A stretch of 64,000 nt of DNA from contig JAGRLG010000043.1 of assembly GCA_020441905.1 (NCBI GenBank), forward strand, positions 1 through 64,000, given 5' to 3'. The position numbers and the translations under genes are program-made. Below the pieces are notes generated by a model that did not search any database, was not told the DNA's origin, and worked only from the letters and a program-made list of their open reading frames with translations. Positions 33,864 to 46,378 of the stretch are shown here, one piece after another. This DNA is from Rhodobiaceae bacterium (GTDB lineage: Bacteria > Pseudomonadota > Alphaproteobacteria > Rhizobiales > NORP267). How positions within the stretch are numbered: the stretch's first letter is position 1; every line of letters starts with the position of its first letter.

Positions 33864-34469
33864 ATGATATTGATCGGTATTGGTGCAAACCTCGAGGGAC
33901 CATGGGGCACCGCACATGAGTCTCTAATCAGATCGATATGCGAACTAAACAACCAAAGGTTGTATGTCGTCAAGACGTCGCGTGTATATTCCACTTCTCC
34001 CGTTGGCGGCGGCCAGGGCCGTTATGTCAATGCGGTCGTCAGCCTGGCGACTCACCTGCCGCCTCTGGCGCTGCTGAGCCGCTTGAAGCAAGTCGAGCGC
34101 GAAGCGGGACGGCGTGCGGGCCGGCGCTGGTCGGCGCGTCCGCTCGATCTCGATATCCTCGCCTATCACGATATTATCAGGGGTTGGCGTGCCCCGGCGC
34201 TGCGGCCCGTTTCAGCGGTGCCTGCTCCATGTATCGCGCCCGCGGGAAGCCTTATTCTCCCGCATCCACAGCTTCATGTCCGGCCCTTTGTCATAAGGCC
34301 GCTGCTCGATATTGCGCCGGACTGGCACCATCCCGTTTGCGGCAACACGGTTTCCCAAATGTGGCGCCGGGTTAAATCCGTAGCCCATGGAAGGATTGTT
34401 GCCGACCTGGGCCCGTTGCGAGCAACACAACAGAACGCGCTCCCGATATCGGGCAAGTCAGGGGCCTGA
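33864..34469 (+). CDS. folK: 2-amino-4-hydroxy-6-hydroxymethyldihydropteridine pyrophosphokinase (FolK)
   Basis: HPPK (201 aa) transfers pyrophosphate from ATP to the pterin precursor of folate. Signatures: the N-terminal LIGIGANLEGPWG, YSTSPVG, VEREAGRR, the metal/ATP-binding RWSARPLDLDIL, and LPHPQLHVRPFVIRPLLDIAPDW. A C-terminal extension of about 40 residues follows the family core. ATG 33864 has GAGG (33855-33859). It is the first plus-strand gene after the AT-rich region; folB and folP are not in the window. Confidence 0.92.
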   Translation: MILIGIGANLEGPWGTAHESLIRSICELNNQRLYVVKTSRVYSTSPVGGGQGRYVNAVVSLATHLPPLALLSRLKQVEREAGRRAGRRWSARPLDLDILAYHDIIRGWRAPALRPVSAVPAPCIAPAGSLILPHPQLHVRPFVIRPLLDIAPDWHHPVCGNTVSQMWRRVKSVAHGRIVADLGPLRATQQNALPISGKSGA

Positions 34470-34684
34470 ACTTGAGGACCATTGCTGGTCAGGCCCAAAA
34501 AAGGCCGGCTACCGCCTCAATATCCGCGCCGCACGAAATGGTGCCGTCGCGTGCCGAAGCCGACAAGGGGCATTTAGTGATGGCCATCGCATCTGTCCTG
34601 ATACAGATGTACCAAAACGACACGAATTCGACCAATGTCTAATCGTATCGCCAGCCTGCTCAGGACGAGGCGGATGGCGCCGGC

Positions 34685-35869
34685 TCAGGCTTTTTCGGCA
34701 TCCGCGGAACCGAGACGAAACCTTTTTGATAGTACCAGCCGCACCAGCTGGCTCTGGCGGTTGACGCCGGTCTTCTCAAAGGCGCGTTGAAGGTGATTGC
34801 GTGCGGTATTGCGCGAAATGCCCAACTGCGTGGCCGCCGACAGCAGCGATTCGCCTTGCACGATCTTGTTGACCACCGCCGCTTCCTGGTGGGTCAGGCT
34901 GAACAGGCTTTGCAGCATTTCGGCGTTACTGCCTGACTGCGCCGGATCGAAGATATAGAGCAGGGCGCGGTCCTTCTTGGCGGTGCCGGTGCGCAAATGC
35001 GGCCACGGCAGATTGCTCAGAATCGCGATATAGGGCATGCCCCCGGAAGGGCGGGGAACGGCCGTCGCGTCGCCAGGGGCAATCGATGTGCTGCCCGCGC
35101 GCCTCAAGGCCCTGGAAATGCACCAGGCCATTTGCCGCCTGGCGGATTTGTCAGCGATTTCAATCTTGTTGCCGCTAAGCGTGATCCCGTCCTGGTCGCC
35201 AAACACGGCGCCGGCCTGGTGGCTGGCGAACAGCACCTGCAAGCTGGAGTCGATAATGGCGACGGCGGCGGGAATTTCAAACGCCCTGGCGAGGTCGGCC
35301 GGCCTGTCGAGCTTCAGCCGGGACAATTGGCGTTGCACTGCCTGCGCACGGGCGATCTGCCGCACCACCAGGGCGCCCGTACCGTCCTCGGCAAAGCCCT
35401 GCCGGTTCTTCCACAGCGATGCCGCGGCGCCTTTTTCAAGAACCGGCAGAATCGAAAGCCAGCATTCGATCCGCCCGCCTTCGTCCCGCACCGGCGAAGT
35501 GTAGGCGTCAAAAAGAATGGTTTCGCCGTCTTTGCCATAGGCGAGGATAGGGCCGTGGAACTGTCCGCCTTCCCTCAAGTCCGACCGCGCTTTTTGAATC
35601 TGGTCCTGGTCCGTCAACGCGCCCAGAAGATATTCCGGCAGCATCCCCACCAGCTCACTGTTCGCATAACCGGTGGCAGCGGAAAAAGCCTTGTTTACGA
35701 ACAGGATTTCCGGGCGCTCCAGCTCGGGCGCGGTCAGCATGGCCGGGCAACGGGAATGGTCCAGCACCTCGGTCAGAGGGAGAGTGCTGCCCGACGCCTG
35801 TGCAATCACATTGGGGAGGCCGTTTGCCTTCGCCATAATCTGCCACGCCCAGGAACAAGGATTGTTCAT
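34685..35869 (-). CDS. PAS/LOV-like LuxR-family transcription regulator
   Basis: A 394-aa one-component regulator. The N-terminal PAS domain (about residues 35-140) follows the LOV pattern (NKAFSAATGYANSELVG, then YTSPVRDEGGRI), but the position of the flavin-adduct Cys in NCRFLQ is Pro (LPEYLLG) and the usual NYRxDG is AYGKDG, so it is probably not a blue-light sensor. A second sensor-like region follows. The C-terminus is a LuxR/GerE helix-turn-helix (LTHQEAAVVNKIVQGESLLSAA, GISRNTARNHLQRAFEKTGV). It stands alone, converging on folK and divergent from rpoZ, so its targets are unknown. Confidence 0.85.
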   Translation of the reverse strand: MNNPCSWAWQIMAKANGLPNVIAQASGSTLPLTEVLDHSRCPAMLTAPELERPEILFVNKAFSAATGYANSELVGMLPEYLLGALTDQDQIQKARSDLREGGQFHGPILAYGKDGETILFDAYTSPVRDEGGRIECWLSILPVLEKGAAASLWKNRQGFAEDGTGALVVRQIARAQAVQRQLSRLKLDRPADLARAFEIPAAVAIIDSSLQVLFASHQAGAVFGDQDGITLSGNKIEIADKSARRQMAWCISRALRRAGSTSIAPGDATAVPRPSGGMPYIAILSNLPWPHLRTGTAKKDRALLYIFDPAQSGSNAEMLQSLFSLTHQEAAVVNKIVQGESLLSAATQLGISRNTARNHLQRAFEKTGVNRQSQLVRLVLSKRFRLGSADAEKA

Positions 35870-36020
35870 GCATCATAACAACAGCCTTACGTTACGTCGA
35901 CTGAACCTTCATCCAGTGCGGGCGGCGCCAGGCAGGCGGGAATAAGGGCTTGCTTCAAAACCTGCCGCGTCCTAGATATGCGGCTAATTCCGAGCAATTG
36001 TGATCGAGAGGTGCTGCCCG

Positions 36021-36413
36021 ATGGCGCGCGTGACAGTCGAAGACTGCATCGACAAGGTGGATAACCGGTTTGACCTCGTGCTGCTGGCGGCACACAGGGG
36101 GCGCTGCATTTCCAGCGGCGCACCGATCTCGGTCGATCGCGACAACGACAAGAACCCGGTCGTGGCCTTGCGCGAAATTGCCAGCGAGACGATTGTTCCC
36201 GAGGATCTGCGCGAGGATCTGATCCATTCCCTGCAAAAATATGTTGAAGTCGACGAGCCGGAATCCGAAACCCTTGCGATTGCCGAGCATGGCGATGCCG
36301 AGCCTGCCGCGGAGCCGGAAATGGTATTCGATCGCATGAGCGAGGAAGATCTTCTGAAAGGGCTTGAGGGCCTTGTTGCTGCCGAAGGAGAAGGCGGCAA
36401 GGGCGGCCGCTAA
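36021..36413 (+). CDS. rpoZ: RNA polymerase omega subunit
   Basis: Small subunit of RNA polymerase (130 aa) that aids beta-prime folding and, in proteobacteria, contributes to the ppGpp site. The N-terminal core is typical ([20 protein letters not shown] then [14 protein letters not shown]). The acidic C-terminal tail after about residue 80 is of the alphaproteobacterial type. ATG 36021 has GAGAGG upstream. It precedes rsh by 135 bp, the usual order in this class, coupling synthesis of a ppGpp-responsive subunit with the ppGpp synthetase/hydrolase. Confidence 0.95.
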   Translation: MARVTVEDCIDKVDNRFDLVLLAAHRGRCISSGAPISVDRDNDKNPVVALREIASETIVPEDLREDLIHSLQKYVEVDEPESETLAIAEHGDAEPAAEPEMVFDRMSEEDLLKGLEGLVAAEGEGGKGGR

Positions 36414-36548
36414 CAGCACCGGCATTGCCGACGCGTTGCAGGGTATTTGCCGCAATGCGCGCGCGGGTAGTGTTCAGCCCGCGGGCCTGACTTCGTTTGG
36501 CGCTTGCCGCTCCACCATGACGCCTCCATATCTCATTGCGGAGGCATC

Positions 36549-38867
36549 ATGATTCGCCAATACGAACTCGTCGAGCGCGTCGCCAAATACAATCCCGCCG
36601 TCAACGAGGCGTTGCTCAACCGCGCCTATGTCTATGCCATGAAGGCCCATGGCAGCCAGAAGCGTGCCTCCGGCGATCTGTTCTTCACCCATCCTCTTGA
36701 AGTTGCGGCAATTTTGACGGAGCTGCGCCTCGACGACGCCACCATCGTCGCTGCGCTGCTTCACGACACCATCGAAGATACCGACGTCACCCGCGACGAG
36801 ATAGACGCCCTGTTCGGCCACGAAATCGGGCGCTTGGTCGAGGGCCTGACCAAGATCAAGAAGCTCGACCTGGTGTCGCGGAAAGCCGAGCAGGCGGAAA
36901 ATTTCCGCAAGCTCCTGCTCGCCATTTCCGACGACGTCCGCATTCTGCTGGTGAAGCTCGCCGACCGCCTTCACAATATGCGCACGCTGGGCTCGATGCC
37001 GAAAAGGAAGCGCCAGCGCATCGCCGAAGAAACCATGGACATCTATGCGCCGCTGGCCGGGCGCATGGGCATGCACGGCATTCGCGAGGAACTGGAGGAC
37101 CTGTCCTTCCGCGAATTGTCGCCCGAGGGCTATCCCATGGTGTCCGGCAAGCTGGCCGCGGTGCGCGAGCGCAACCAGGGCTTCATCGACCAGATCAAGG
37201 ACGAGCTGATCCGCCGCCTCGCCGAGAGCGGCATCGAGGCCAAGGTGCGCGGGCGCGAAAAGCGGCCCTATTCGATCTGGCGCAAGATGGAGCGCAAGTC
37301 GATCTCCTTCGAGCAGCTGTCGGACATCTACGGCTTCCGCGTCATCGTCGCCACCAAGGAGGAATGCTACCGCGCCGTCGGTGTCGTCCACATGACCTGG
37401 CCGATGGTTCCGGGGCGCTTCAAGGACTACATCTCGACCCCGAAACTCAACGATTACAGCTCATTGCATACCACGGTGATCGGGCCGGGACACCAGCGCG
37501 TCGAATTGCAGATCCGCACCCAGGAGATGCACAATATTGCCGAATATGGCATTGCCGCCCATTCGCTTTACAAGGATTTCGGGTCGCAGGAGGCGCCGCT
37601 GGCCGCCAACGGCAAGGGCGGCGGGCGCAAGCGCGCCGGCGGCAGGGGCAATGGCAAGGCGACCCGTGTGCTGGTTCAGGAAACTAATGCTTACCAGTGG
37701 TTGCATCACCTTCTTGAACTTCTGGAAGAAGGCGACAACCCGGAAGAATTTCTCGAGCACACCAAGCTCGAGCTGTTCCAGGATCAGGTTTTCTGTTTCA
37801 CCCCGAAGGGGCGGCTGATAGCCCTGCCGCGCGGCGCCACGCCGATCGATTTCGCCTATGCGGTCCATACCGACGTCGGCAATACCTGCGTCGGCTGCAA
37901 GATCAACGGCCGCATCTCGCCGCTGGTCAGCGAACTTGCCAATGGCGACGAGGTGGAGATCATCTGTTCCAAGACCCAGACCCCGCCGGCGGCCTGGGAA
38001 AGCATTGCCGTCACCGGAAAGGCGAGGGCGCGGATCCGCCGCGCCAGCCGCGAGGCGGTGCGCGAGCAATATGCCGGGCTCGGCCGCCAGATCCTCAAAC
38101 GGACCTTCGAGCGCGTCGGGAAAACCTTTTCCGAAGATGGCCTGGCCGCCGTGCTCAACCGGCTGGCGCGCTCCAGCGTCGGCGAAGTGCTGGCCGCCGT
38201 GGGCCGCGGCGAGATGCCGTCCGAGCATGTGCTGCATGCGGTCTATCCCGATCACAAGGATAGCCGGGCTGCGGAAATAGGCCCGCCCAACCGCGAGGAG
38301 GGCTGGTTCGGCCTGAAACGGGCGATCGGGCTCAAATTCAAGGTTCCGGGCACCCGCAGCGAGCCGGCCAAGGACGCCGAGAAACCGTCGCGGCGCGGCA
38401 AGGCGGCCAAGGACTCGGCCATACCGATCCGCGGATTGAAGGGCGATTTGCCGGTGCGCTTCGCGCCTGGCAGCGGCGCCGTGCCGGGGGACCGCATCAT
38501 CGGCATTCTGACGCCGGGCGAGGGGATCACCATCTACCCGATCAATTCTCCGGCGCTGAAGGAATTCGACGAGCAGCCGGAACTCTGGCTCGACACCCGC
38601 TGGGACATCGACCCGGAAAACCCGGAGCGCTTTCCCGCCCGCGTGCGGGTGGTGGCGATCAACGAGCCGGGGGCATTGGCGATGATCTGCCAGGTCATCG
38701 GCGATCATGACGGCAACATCGACAATATGAAGATCTCGGCCCGCTCGCATGACTACCGCGAGATGGTCATCGACCTTGAGGTGTGGGATGCCAAGCACCT
38801 CAACGCCATCATTTCGCAGCTTCGCAAGAAGCCGAACATCAATCTCGCCGAACGGGTGATCGAATAG
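36549..38867 (+). CDS. rsh: Bifunctional (p)ppGpp synthetase/hydrolase Rsh
   Basis: RelA/SpoT homolog (772 aa) that makes and degrades (p)ppGpp. The hydrolase HD domain is intact (H72 in [16 protein letters not shown]). The synthetase domain has GRVVRPYS-type sequence [13 protein letters not shown] and [18 protein letters not shown] ([26 protein letters not shown] begins near residue 415), a CC/Zn-finger-like region and a C-terminal ACT domain complete the protein. Only one such gene is visible, as usual for Hyphomicrobiales. ATG 36549 has GGAGGC (36540-36545). Confidence 0.96.
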   Translation: MIRQYELVERVAKYNPAVNEALLNRAYVYAMKAHGSQKRASGDLFFTHPLEVAAILTELRLDDATIVAALLHDTIEDTDVTRDEIDALFGHEIGRLVEGLTKIKKLDLVSRKAEQAENFRKLLLAISDDVRILLVKLADRLHNMRTLGSMPKRKRQRIAEETMDIYAPLAGRMGMHGIREELEDLSFRELSPEGYPMVSGKLAAVRERNQGFIDQIKDELIRRLAESGIEAKVRGREKRPYSIWRKMERKSISFEQLSDIYGFRVIVATKEECYRAVGVVHMTWPMVPGRFKDYISTPKLNDYSSLHTTVIGPGHQRVELQIRTQEMHNIAEYGIAAHSLYKDFGSQEAPLAANGKGGGRKRAGGRGNGKATRVLVQETNAYQWLHHLLELLEEGDNPEEFLEHTKLELFQDQVFCFTPKGRLIALPRGATPIDFAYAVHTDVGNTCVGCKINGRISPLVSELANGDEVEIICSKTQTPPAAWESIAVTGKARARIRRASREAVREQYAGLGRQILKRTFERVGKTFSEDGLAAVLNRLARSSVGEVLAAVGRGEMPSEHVLHAVYPDHKDSRAAEIGPPNREEGWFGLKRAIGLKFKVPGTRSEPAKDAEKPSRRGKAAKDSAIPIRGLKGDLPVRFAPGSGAVPGDRIIGILTPGEGITIYPINSPALKEFDEQPELWLDTRWDIDPENPERFPARVRVVAINEPGALAMICQVIGDHDGNIDNMKISARSHDYREMVIDLEVWDAKHLNAIISQLRKKPNINLAERVIE

Positions 38868-38884
38868 CTATGACGGGGGACTTC

Positions 38885-39469
38885 ATGGACCGCGAGCAGG
38901 TTCTGGACGAATTCCGCGCCGCCGGCGCACTTCTTTCCGGCCATTTCATTCTTTCTTCGGGCCTGCACAGCCCGACCTACCTGCAATGCGCGCGTGTCAT
39001 GATGGACGCGGCGCGCGGCGCCAGGCTGTGCGCGGCATTGGCCGAAAAGCTGCGCGCCGCCGGGCTTGGCGGCATCGACATGGTGGCGTCGCCGGCCATG
39101 GGCGGCGTTGTCGTCGGCTACGAGATGGGCCGCCAGCTGGAGCGCCCGGCCATCTTTTTCGAGCGCGTCGAGGGCGCCTTCCAGCTCCGCCGCGGCTTCG
39201 AGATGCCGCGGGGCGCGCGCTGCCTGATGGCCGAGGACGTGGTGACCACCGGCCTGTCGTCGCGCGAATGCATCGCCGCCATCGAGGCCGCCGGGGGAAC
39301 GGCGGTCGCCGGTTGCTGCCTCATCGACCGCTCGTCGGGCAAGGCCGATATCGGCGTGCCGCTGATCGCGCTTGCCGAACTGGATGTCCCCAGCTACGCG
39401 GCCGACAGCCTGCCGCCGGAACTTGCGGCCACCGAGGGCGTCAAGCCGGGCAGCCGCAATCTCAAATAA
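38885..39469 (+). CDS. pyrE: Orotate phosphoribosyltransferase (PyrE)
   Basis: Pyrimidine synthesis enzyme (194 aa) that joins orotate to PRPP to give OMP. The PRPP-binding signature is [17 protein letters not shown], and the orotate/PRPP loop lies in [18 protein letters not shown]. It resembles the PyrE form found with alphaproteobacterial rsh. ATG 38870 lies 2 nt after rsh, but GGGGGA (38875-38880) positions translation at ATG 38885 ([17 protein letters not shown]), the usual family start. It is co-directional with and nearly abuts rsh. Confidence 0.92.
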   Translation: MDREQVLDEFRAAGALLSGHFILSSGLHSPTYLQCARVMMDAARGARLCAALAEKLRAAGLGGIDMVASPAMGGVVVGYEMGRQLERPAIFFERVEGAFQLRRGFEMPRGARCLMAEDVVTTGLSSRECIAAIEAAGGTAVAGCCLIDRSSGKADIGVPLIALAELDVPSYAADSLPPELAATEGVKPGSRNLK

Positions 39470-39595
39470 GCCTTTGTGATGCAACGGTGTGGCGAGGTCC
39501 CCCGTTAACTGTCGTTTCAGAACGGACTATATATATTCTGGTTAATGCGCCGGCCGTGTTCAGGGCCGCCACGTCTGTTTGAGTGCAACTGCAAG

Positions 39596-40153
39596 ATGCT
39601 GTTCCAACGCCGCGAGAAACTGCCATTTTCAGAACGGGTCCGCGTCATGTTCTGGCCACGGCGAGGGTGGCGGCGCACGACGCGCTATATGGTCAAGCGC
39701 GTCTTGCGGCTGAGCGGTTCGCCTCATGCCATCGCCCTTGGCGTCGCCGCCGGAGTGTTCATCTCTTTCACCCCCTTCGTCGGCCTGCATTTCATGCTCG
39801 GATTTGTCGTCGCCTGGCTTGCGGGGGGAAACCTGGTCGCATCGGCTTTTGGCACCTTTATCGGCAATCCGCTGACATTTCCGCTGATATGGGCCTCGAC
39901 ATTCGAGCTCGGCAACTGGATGCTCGGCCGCGCTGCCGGCGTCCCGTTCAGTTTCGATGCCAATACCAGCATCCTCCACGATTCGCTGGATGCCCTGTGG
40001 CCCCTCATCATGCCGATGACCGTGGCGGGCGTGCCGATGGGGATTCTGTTCGGCATCGGCTTTTATTTCCCGGTGCGCGCCATGGTGGAACGCTATCAGG
40101 CCCGCAGGCGGACCATTTTGTCGAGCCGCGCCAATGGCGGGGAGCGGTCGTGA
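39596..40153 (+). CDS. DUF2062 membrane protein
   Basis: A 185-aa integral membrane protein of the DUF2062 family, with a basic N-terminus (about residues 1-40), three or four hydrophobic segments (including [40 protein letters not shown] and a late segment with [13 protein letters not shown]) and the family motif [12 protein letters not shown]. The function is not known; it is conserved beside acpS and lepB in many alphaproteobacteria. ATG 39596 has only a weak ribosome-binding site. Confidence 0.85.
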   Translation: MLFQRREKLPFSERVRVMFWPRRGWRRTTRYMVKRVLRLSGSPHAIALGVAAGVFISFTPFVGLHFMLGFVVAWLAGGNLVASAFGTFIGNPLTFPLIWASTFELGNWMLGRAAGVPFSFDANTSILHDSLDALWPLIMPMTVAGVPMGILFGIGFYFPVRAMVERYQARRRTILSSRANGGERS

Positions 40154-40199
40154 GCCCGCCGCATGTCCGGCGCCGCGGCGACCGCGAGGACCAAAAGCG

Positions 40200-40601
40200 A
40201 TGATCATCGGAGTGGGCAACGATATCGTCGATATCCGGCGCGTCGAAAAGGTGCTGGAGCGCTTCGGCGCGCGCTTCACCGACCGCGTTTTTACCGATAC
40301 CGAGCGCAATCGCTCCGAGCGCAAGAAATCCCGCGCGGCGTCCTACGCCAAGCGGTTCGCCGCCAAGGAAGCCTGCTCCAAGGCCCTGGGAACCGGACTG
40401 CGAAAGGGCGTGTTCTGGCGCGACATGGGGGTGGTCAACCTGCCGACCGGACAGCCGACCCTGCGCCTGACCGGCGGCGCCCTGGCGCGGCTCGAGTCGC
40501 TGGTTCCCGGCGGGCACGACGTACAGATCCATGTGACCTTGACCGACGACTATCCGTTGGCGCAAGCCATCGTCATCATCGAGGCCCAAGCGCGGTCCTG
40601 A
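40200..40601 (+). CDS. acpS: Holo-[acyl-carrier-protein] synthase (AcpS)
   Basis: Transfers phosphopantetheine from CoA to acyl carrier protein. The 133-aa sequence has the family start [20 protein letters not shown] with the metal-binding Asp and the second motif [15 protein letters not shown] with the conserved KEA glutamate/lysine. ATG 40200 is 46 nt after the DUF2062 gene stop. pdxJ, which often lies before acpS in proteobacteria, is absent here. Confidence 0.94.
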   Translation: MIIGVGNDIVDIRRVEKVLERFGARFTDRVFTDTERNRSERKKSRAASYAKRFAAKEACSKALGTGLRKGVFWRDMGVVNLPTGQPTLRLTGGALARLESLVPGGHDVQIHVTLTDDYPLAQAIVIIEAQARS

Positions 40602-40691
40602 TTGCCCGCCCGCCAACTCGCCATTTGCCTGCGCGCGCGCCAGACGATATACGGGCACTTGCAGCGCCGCCGGCGAGCCAGAGGAAGCCCC

Positions 40692-41453
40692 ATGTTCATG
40701 AGCCACAGGAAGCGGACCGCCGCGCGGGAAAGCTCGGTCGGCGAAACCGTCAAGGTCATCATTCACGCCCTGATCCTGGCCTTTATCGTGCGCACCTTCC
40801 TCTATCAGCCGTTCAACATTCCGTCCGGGTCGATGAAGGAAACGCTTCTGGTCGGCGACTACTTGTTCGTGTCCAAGTTCTCCTATGGCTACACCCATTT
40901 TTCGCTGCCCTTCAGCCCGCCGCTGTTCGAGGGCCGGATCTGGGGCGAGGAGCCCAAGCGCGGCGATGTCGTTGTCTTCAAACTGCCGCGCGACAATGAG
41001 ACCGACTATATCAAGCGCCTGATCGGACTTCCCGGCGACAAGATCCAGGTTGTCGACGGCGTGCTCCATATCAATGGCGCCGCGGTGCCTCGCCAGCGTG
41101 TCGACGACTTCGTCTCCACCAGCCCCGGCGGCACCGTCACCCGCGTGGCGCGCTACCGCGAAACGCTGCCCAACGGGGTCAGCTATTACGTGCTTGACCT
41201 GGTGCCCGACGGCTTCAACGACAACACCCAGGTCTATACCGTGCCGCCGGGCCACTATTTCATGATGGGCGACAACCGCGATAACTCCACCGACAGCCGG
41301 GTCCTGTCGCAGGTCGGCTACGTGCCTTTCGAAAACCTGATCGGGCGCGCCGACATCATCTTCTTCTCGATCGAGGAAGGCGCCCATTTCTGGCAGTTCT
41401 GGAAGTGGCCTTGGAGCATCCGCGCCGGGCGCATGTTTTCGCTGGTGAACTGA
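40692..41453 (+). CDS. lepB: Signal peptidase I (LepB)
   Basis: Inner-membrane signal peptidase (253 aa) that cleaves Sec signal peptides. One N-terminal membrane helix (about residues 18-36) is followed by the catalytic Ser47 in PSGSMKETL and the general-base lysine K108 in DYIKRLIGLPGD, then box E GDNRDNSTDSR. ATG 40692 has AGAGGAAG (40679-40686). The stop abuts the GTG start of rnc, so lepB-rnc-era form a tightly coupled unit. Confidence 0.95.
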   Translation: MFMSHRKRTAARESSVGETVKVIIHALILAFIVRTFLYQPFNIPSGSMKETLLVGDYLFVSKFSYGYTHFSLPFSPPLFEGRIWGEEPKRGDVVVFKLPRDNETDYIKRLIGLPGDKIQVVDGVLHINGAAVPRQRVDDFVSTSPGGTVTRVARYRETLPNGVSYYVLDLVPDGFNDNTQVYTVPPGHYFMMGDNRDNSTDSRVLSQVGYVPFENLIGRADIIFFSIEEGAHFWQFWKWPWSIRAGRMFSLVN

Positions 41454-42173
41454 GTGGCGGGCGGCTGCAAGGTCGATTTCGACGCCGTGGCTCGCCAGCT
41501 CGGTTATCGCTTCAATGACACCTGCATTCTCGTCCGCGCCTTGACCCATGGCAGCGCGCTGGCGGAAAAAAACGCCGGCGAAAGCTATCAGCGTCTCGAA
41601 TTTCTTGGCGACCGCGTGCTTGGCCTGGTTATCGCCGATATGCTGATCGAAGCCTTTCCCAAGGCCGACGAGGGCGCGCTGGCGCGCCGCTTCAATGCCC
41701 TGGTGCGCCGGGAAACCTGCGCCGGCATTGCCAGGTCGCTCGACCTCGGGCGCCATATTCTCCTCGGCCCAGGCGAAAACCGCAGCGGCGGCCGCCAGAA
41801 AAAGGCGATACTGGGCGATGTCTGCGAGGCGGTTATCGGCGCGATATTCCGCGACGGCGGTTTTGAACCCGCCCGTGCCTTCATCGACCGCAACTGGCGG
41901 GACCTGATGATGGTACCCGACCGGCCGCGGCGCGACGCCAAGACGAAGTTGCAGGAATGGGCGCAGGGGCACGGACTTGGCCTGCCGGAATATGAGGTCA
42001 CCGGCCAGGACGGGCCGGACCACGCGCCCGTGTTTACCGTGCGGGTGGCTGTGGAGGGGTATGAACCGGCGGCGGCCCAGGGGCGCTCGCGCCGCGCCGG
42101 CGAACAAGCGGCGGCGGCCGCCTGGCTGACCGCATTGGGACTTTGGCGCGAGGATGAAGAAAACAATGGCTGA
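41454..42173 (+). CDS. rnc: Ribonuclease III
   Basis: Double-stranded RNA endonuclease (239 aa) for rRNA and regulatory RNA processing. The RNase III signature YQRLEFLGDRVLGL and the second acidic motif GDVCEAVIGAIFRDGG are intact, followed by a dsRBD (residues about 165-235, with DAKTKLQEWAQGHGL and AAAAAWLTALG). The start is GTG 41454 immediately after the lepB TGA. The end overlaps era by 8 nt from ATG 42166. Confidence 0.95.
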   Translation: MAGGCKVDFDAVARQLGYRFNDTCILVRALTHGSALAEKNAGESYQRLEFLGDRVLGLVIADMLIEAFPKADEGALARRFNALVRRETCAGIARSLDLGRHILLGPGENRSGGRQKKAILGDVCEAVIGAIFRDGGFEPARAFIDRNWRDLMMVPDRPRRDAKTKLQEWAQGHGLGLPEYEVTGQDGPDHAPVFTVRVAVEGYEPAAAQGRSRRAGEQAAAAAWLTALGLWREDEENNG

Positions 42174-43140
42174 ACAGGATCCTTCCGCGCCTTCCCCGGA
42201 TGGCCCCACGCCCGAAAATCCGGCGCCCGAAAATCCGGCAAACGCGACCCGCTGCGGTTTTGCCGCGATGCTCGGCGCGCCCAATGCCGGCAAGTCGACT
42301 CTAGTCAACCGCATGACCGGCACCAAGGTATCCATCGTCAGCCGCAAGGTGCAGACCACCCGCACCACCGTGCGCGGCATCGCCCTTCAAGGCGCATCGC
42401 AAATCATCCTCGTCGATACGCCGGGTGTTTTCGCCCCCAGGCGCCGCCTCGACCGCGCCATGGTCCAGCGCGCCTGGAGCGGGGCCAGCGATGCCGACGT
42501 GATCGTGCTCCTGATCGACGCCCGCGCCGGGCTCGAGGGCGAGGCTCTGTCCCTGGTCGATCAGGTCGCGGCGCGCCCCGGCCTGCGCATCGTGCTGGCC
42601 CTCAACAAGATCGACCTCGTCGAGCGCCCGGCGCTGCTGGCGCTGACCGAGGCCCTCAATGCCAAAATTCCCTTCGAGCGCACCTTCATGATCTCCGCGC
42701 TCAATGGCGACGGCGTCAGGGATCTGCTGGCCTGGCTGGCCGGCCAGATGCCGCCCGGCCCCTGGCTCTACCCGGAAGACCAGGTCTCCGATGCCCCGCT
42801 GCGCTATCTTGCCGCCGAGATCACCCGCGAAAAGCTGTTCGAGCGTCTGCACGACGAATTGCCCTATGTTTCCACGGTGGAAACCGAAACCTGGAAAACG
42901 TTGAAAGACGGTTCGGCGCGCATCGAGCAGACGATCTATGTTCAGCGCGAAAGCCAGCGCAAGATCGTGCTCGGCAAGGAGGGCAAGACCATCCGCGCCA
43001 TAGGCGCGGCGGCGCGGCGCGAGCTGGCGGAGATCGTCGAGGCCAATGTGCACCTGTTCCTTTTCGTGAAAGTGCGCGAACGCTGGGCCGACGATCCCCA
43101 TCGCTACCGCGAAATGGGGCTGGATTTTCCGGAAGGCTGA
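42166..43140 (+). CDS. era: GTPase Era
   Basis: Essential GTPase (324 aa) that binds 16S rRNA 3' ends during small-subunit maturation. G1 GAPNAGKST, G3 DTPG, and G4 NKID are visible; the C-terminal KH domain contains IYVQRESQRKIVLGKEGKTI. The N-terminal 27 residues are Pro/Glu-rich and include the duplicated 15-bp unit encoding PENPA twice. ATG 42154 (MKKTMAEQD) is also possible; ATG 42166 overlaps the end of rnc and is preferred. Confidence 0.94.
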   Translation: MAEQDPSAPSPDGPTPENPAPENPANATRCGFAAMLGAPNAGKSTLVNRMTGTKVSIVSRKVQTTRTTVRGIALQGASQIILVDTPGVFAPRRRLDRAMVQRAWSGASDADVIVLLIDARAGLEGEALSLVDQVAARPGLRIVLALNKIDLVERPALLALTEALNAKIPFERTFMISALNGDGVRDLLAWLAGQMPPGPWLYPEDQVSDAPLRYLAAEITREKLFERLHDELPYVSTVETETWKTLKDGSARIEQTIYVQRESQRKIVLGKEGKTIRAIGAAARRELAEIVEANVHLFLFVKVRERWADDPHRYREMGLDFPEG

Positions 43141-43178
43141 CAGCGGCCTCAGGCAAGGGAAGGGCGGTTTTCGGCGCC

Positions 43179-43919
43179 ATGGAATGGACGGATAGCGGCT
43201 TCATTCTCGCCACCCGCCGGCACGGCGAAACCAGCCTGATCGTCGAGGCTTTCACGCCAGCGCATGGGCGCCATCTCGGTCTTGTCAAAGGCGGCCGCTC
43301 GGCGCGCCTGCGCGCGGTATTGCAGCCAGGCAACCGGGCGCGGCTGACCTGGCGGGCGCGTTTGTCCGAGCATCTCGGCCATTTCACCGTCGAGGCGGAA
43401 GGGTCGCGCGCCGCCGACATCATGCTCGATTCCATGGCGCTGGCCGGCCTCAACACCCTGACCGCGCTGGTGCGCCTGCTGCCCGAGCGCGATCCCCACG
43501 ACCAGCTTTATGCTCTGTTCGAACAGATCGCCGCCGCCTTGCCCGACCGGCCCGGCTGGCTTGGCGACCTGGCGCGGTTTGAGCTGCGGATTCTGGCCGA
43601 ACTTGGCTTCGGCCTTGATCTGGAAAGCTGCGCCGCCACCGGCACGAGCGAGGATCTGGTCTATGTCTCGCCGAAATCGGGCCGCGCCGTAAGCGCGGCG
43701 GCGGGCGCCCCCTATGCCGGCCGCCTGCTGGCGCTGCCCGCCTTTCTTGCCAGGGAGGACGCCTTGCCCGAAAGCGCCGCCGCCTTGCTCGATGCCTTCG
43801 CCCTGACCGGCTTTTTTCTCGACCGTGATATTTACGGCCCGCGCGCCATCAGCGCACCCCAATCGCGCGAAAGACTGCTGCGGCTGCTTCGCGAGGCTGG
43901 CGGCGGCGCTGCGCCTTGA
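43179..43919 (+). CDS. recO: DNA repair protein RecO
   Basis: RecO (246 aa) helps load RecA at gaps and anneals strands with RecR and RecF. The N-terminal OB domain (DSGFILATRRHGETSLIVEAF) and the helical C-terminal region with LARFELRILAELGFGLDL are typical. The classical zinc cysteines of some RecO proteins are not evident. It starts 38 nt after era and precedes parC; rnc-era-recO is a conserved proteobacterial order. Confidence 0.92.
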   Translation: MEWTDSGFILATRRHGETSLIVEAFTPAHGRHLGLVKGGRSARLRAVLQPGNRARLTWRARLSEHLGHFTVEAEGSRAADIMLDSMALAGLNTLTALVRLLPERDPHDQLYALFEQIAAALPDRPGWLGDLARFELRILAELGFGLDLESCAATGTSEDLVYVSPKSGRAVSAAAGAPYAGRLLALPAFLAREDALPESAAALLDAFALTGFFLDRDIYGPRAISAPQSRERLLRLLREAGGGAAP

Positions 43920-43956
43920 CCTTGTGGGAAGCCGCGCTTTTCGGTAACCGGATGAT

Positions 43957-46203
<2,247 letters not shown>

Positions 46204-46223
46204 CGGACAGCCCTGTCTCAGGC

Positions 46224-46315
46224 GTCATCCCCGTGAAAACGGGGATCTATTGGCAATCTGGCAGGCGTATCAACTTGCGGTTCTGCCAATGGATTCTCGC
46301 TTGCGCGGGAATGAC
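46224..46315. repeat. Paired-hairpin intergenic repeat element, copy 2
   Basis: GTCATCCCCGT-gaaa-ACGGGGAT (hairpin 46227-46246) and ATTCTCGC-ttgc-GCGGGAAT (46293-46312) end in GAC, giving the same inverse GTCA/TGAC borders as the element at 27203-27287. It lies between convergent parC and bpt and may serve as a transcript end for both. Confidence 0.75.
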
Positions 46316-46378
46316 TGCGGAGTATCGGGTCGGGGCACGTACTTCAGCCGCTGAAGTCGCCCTCGTAGAAACCCGGAC

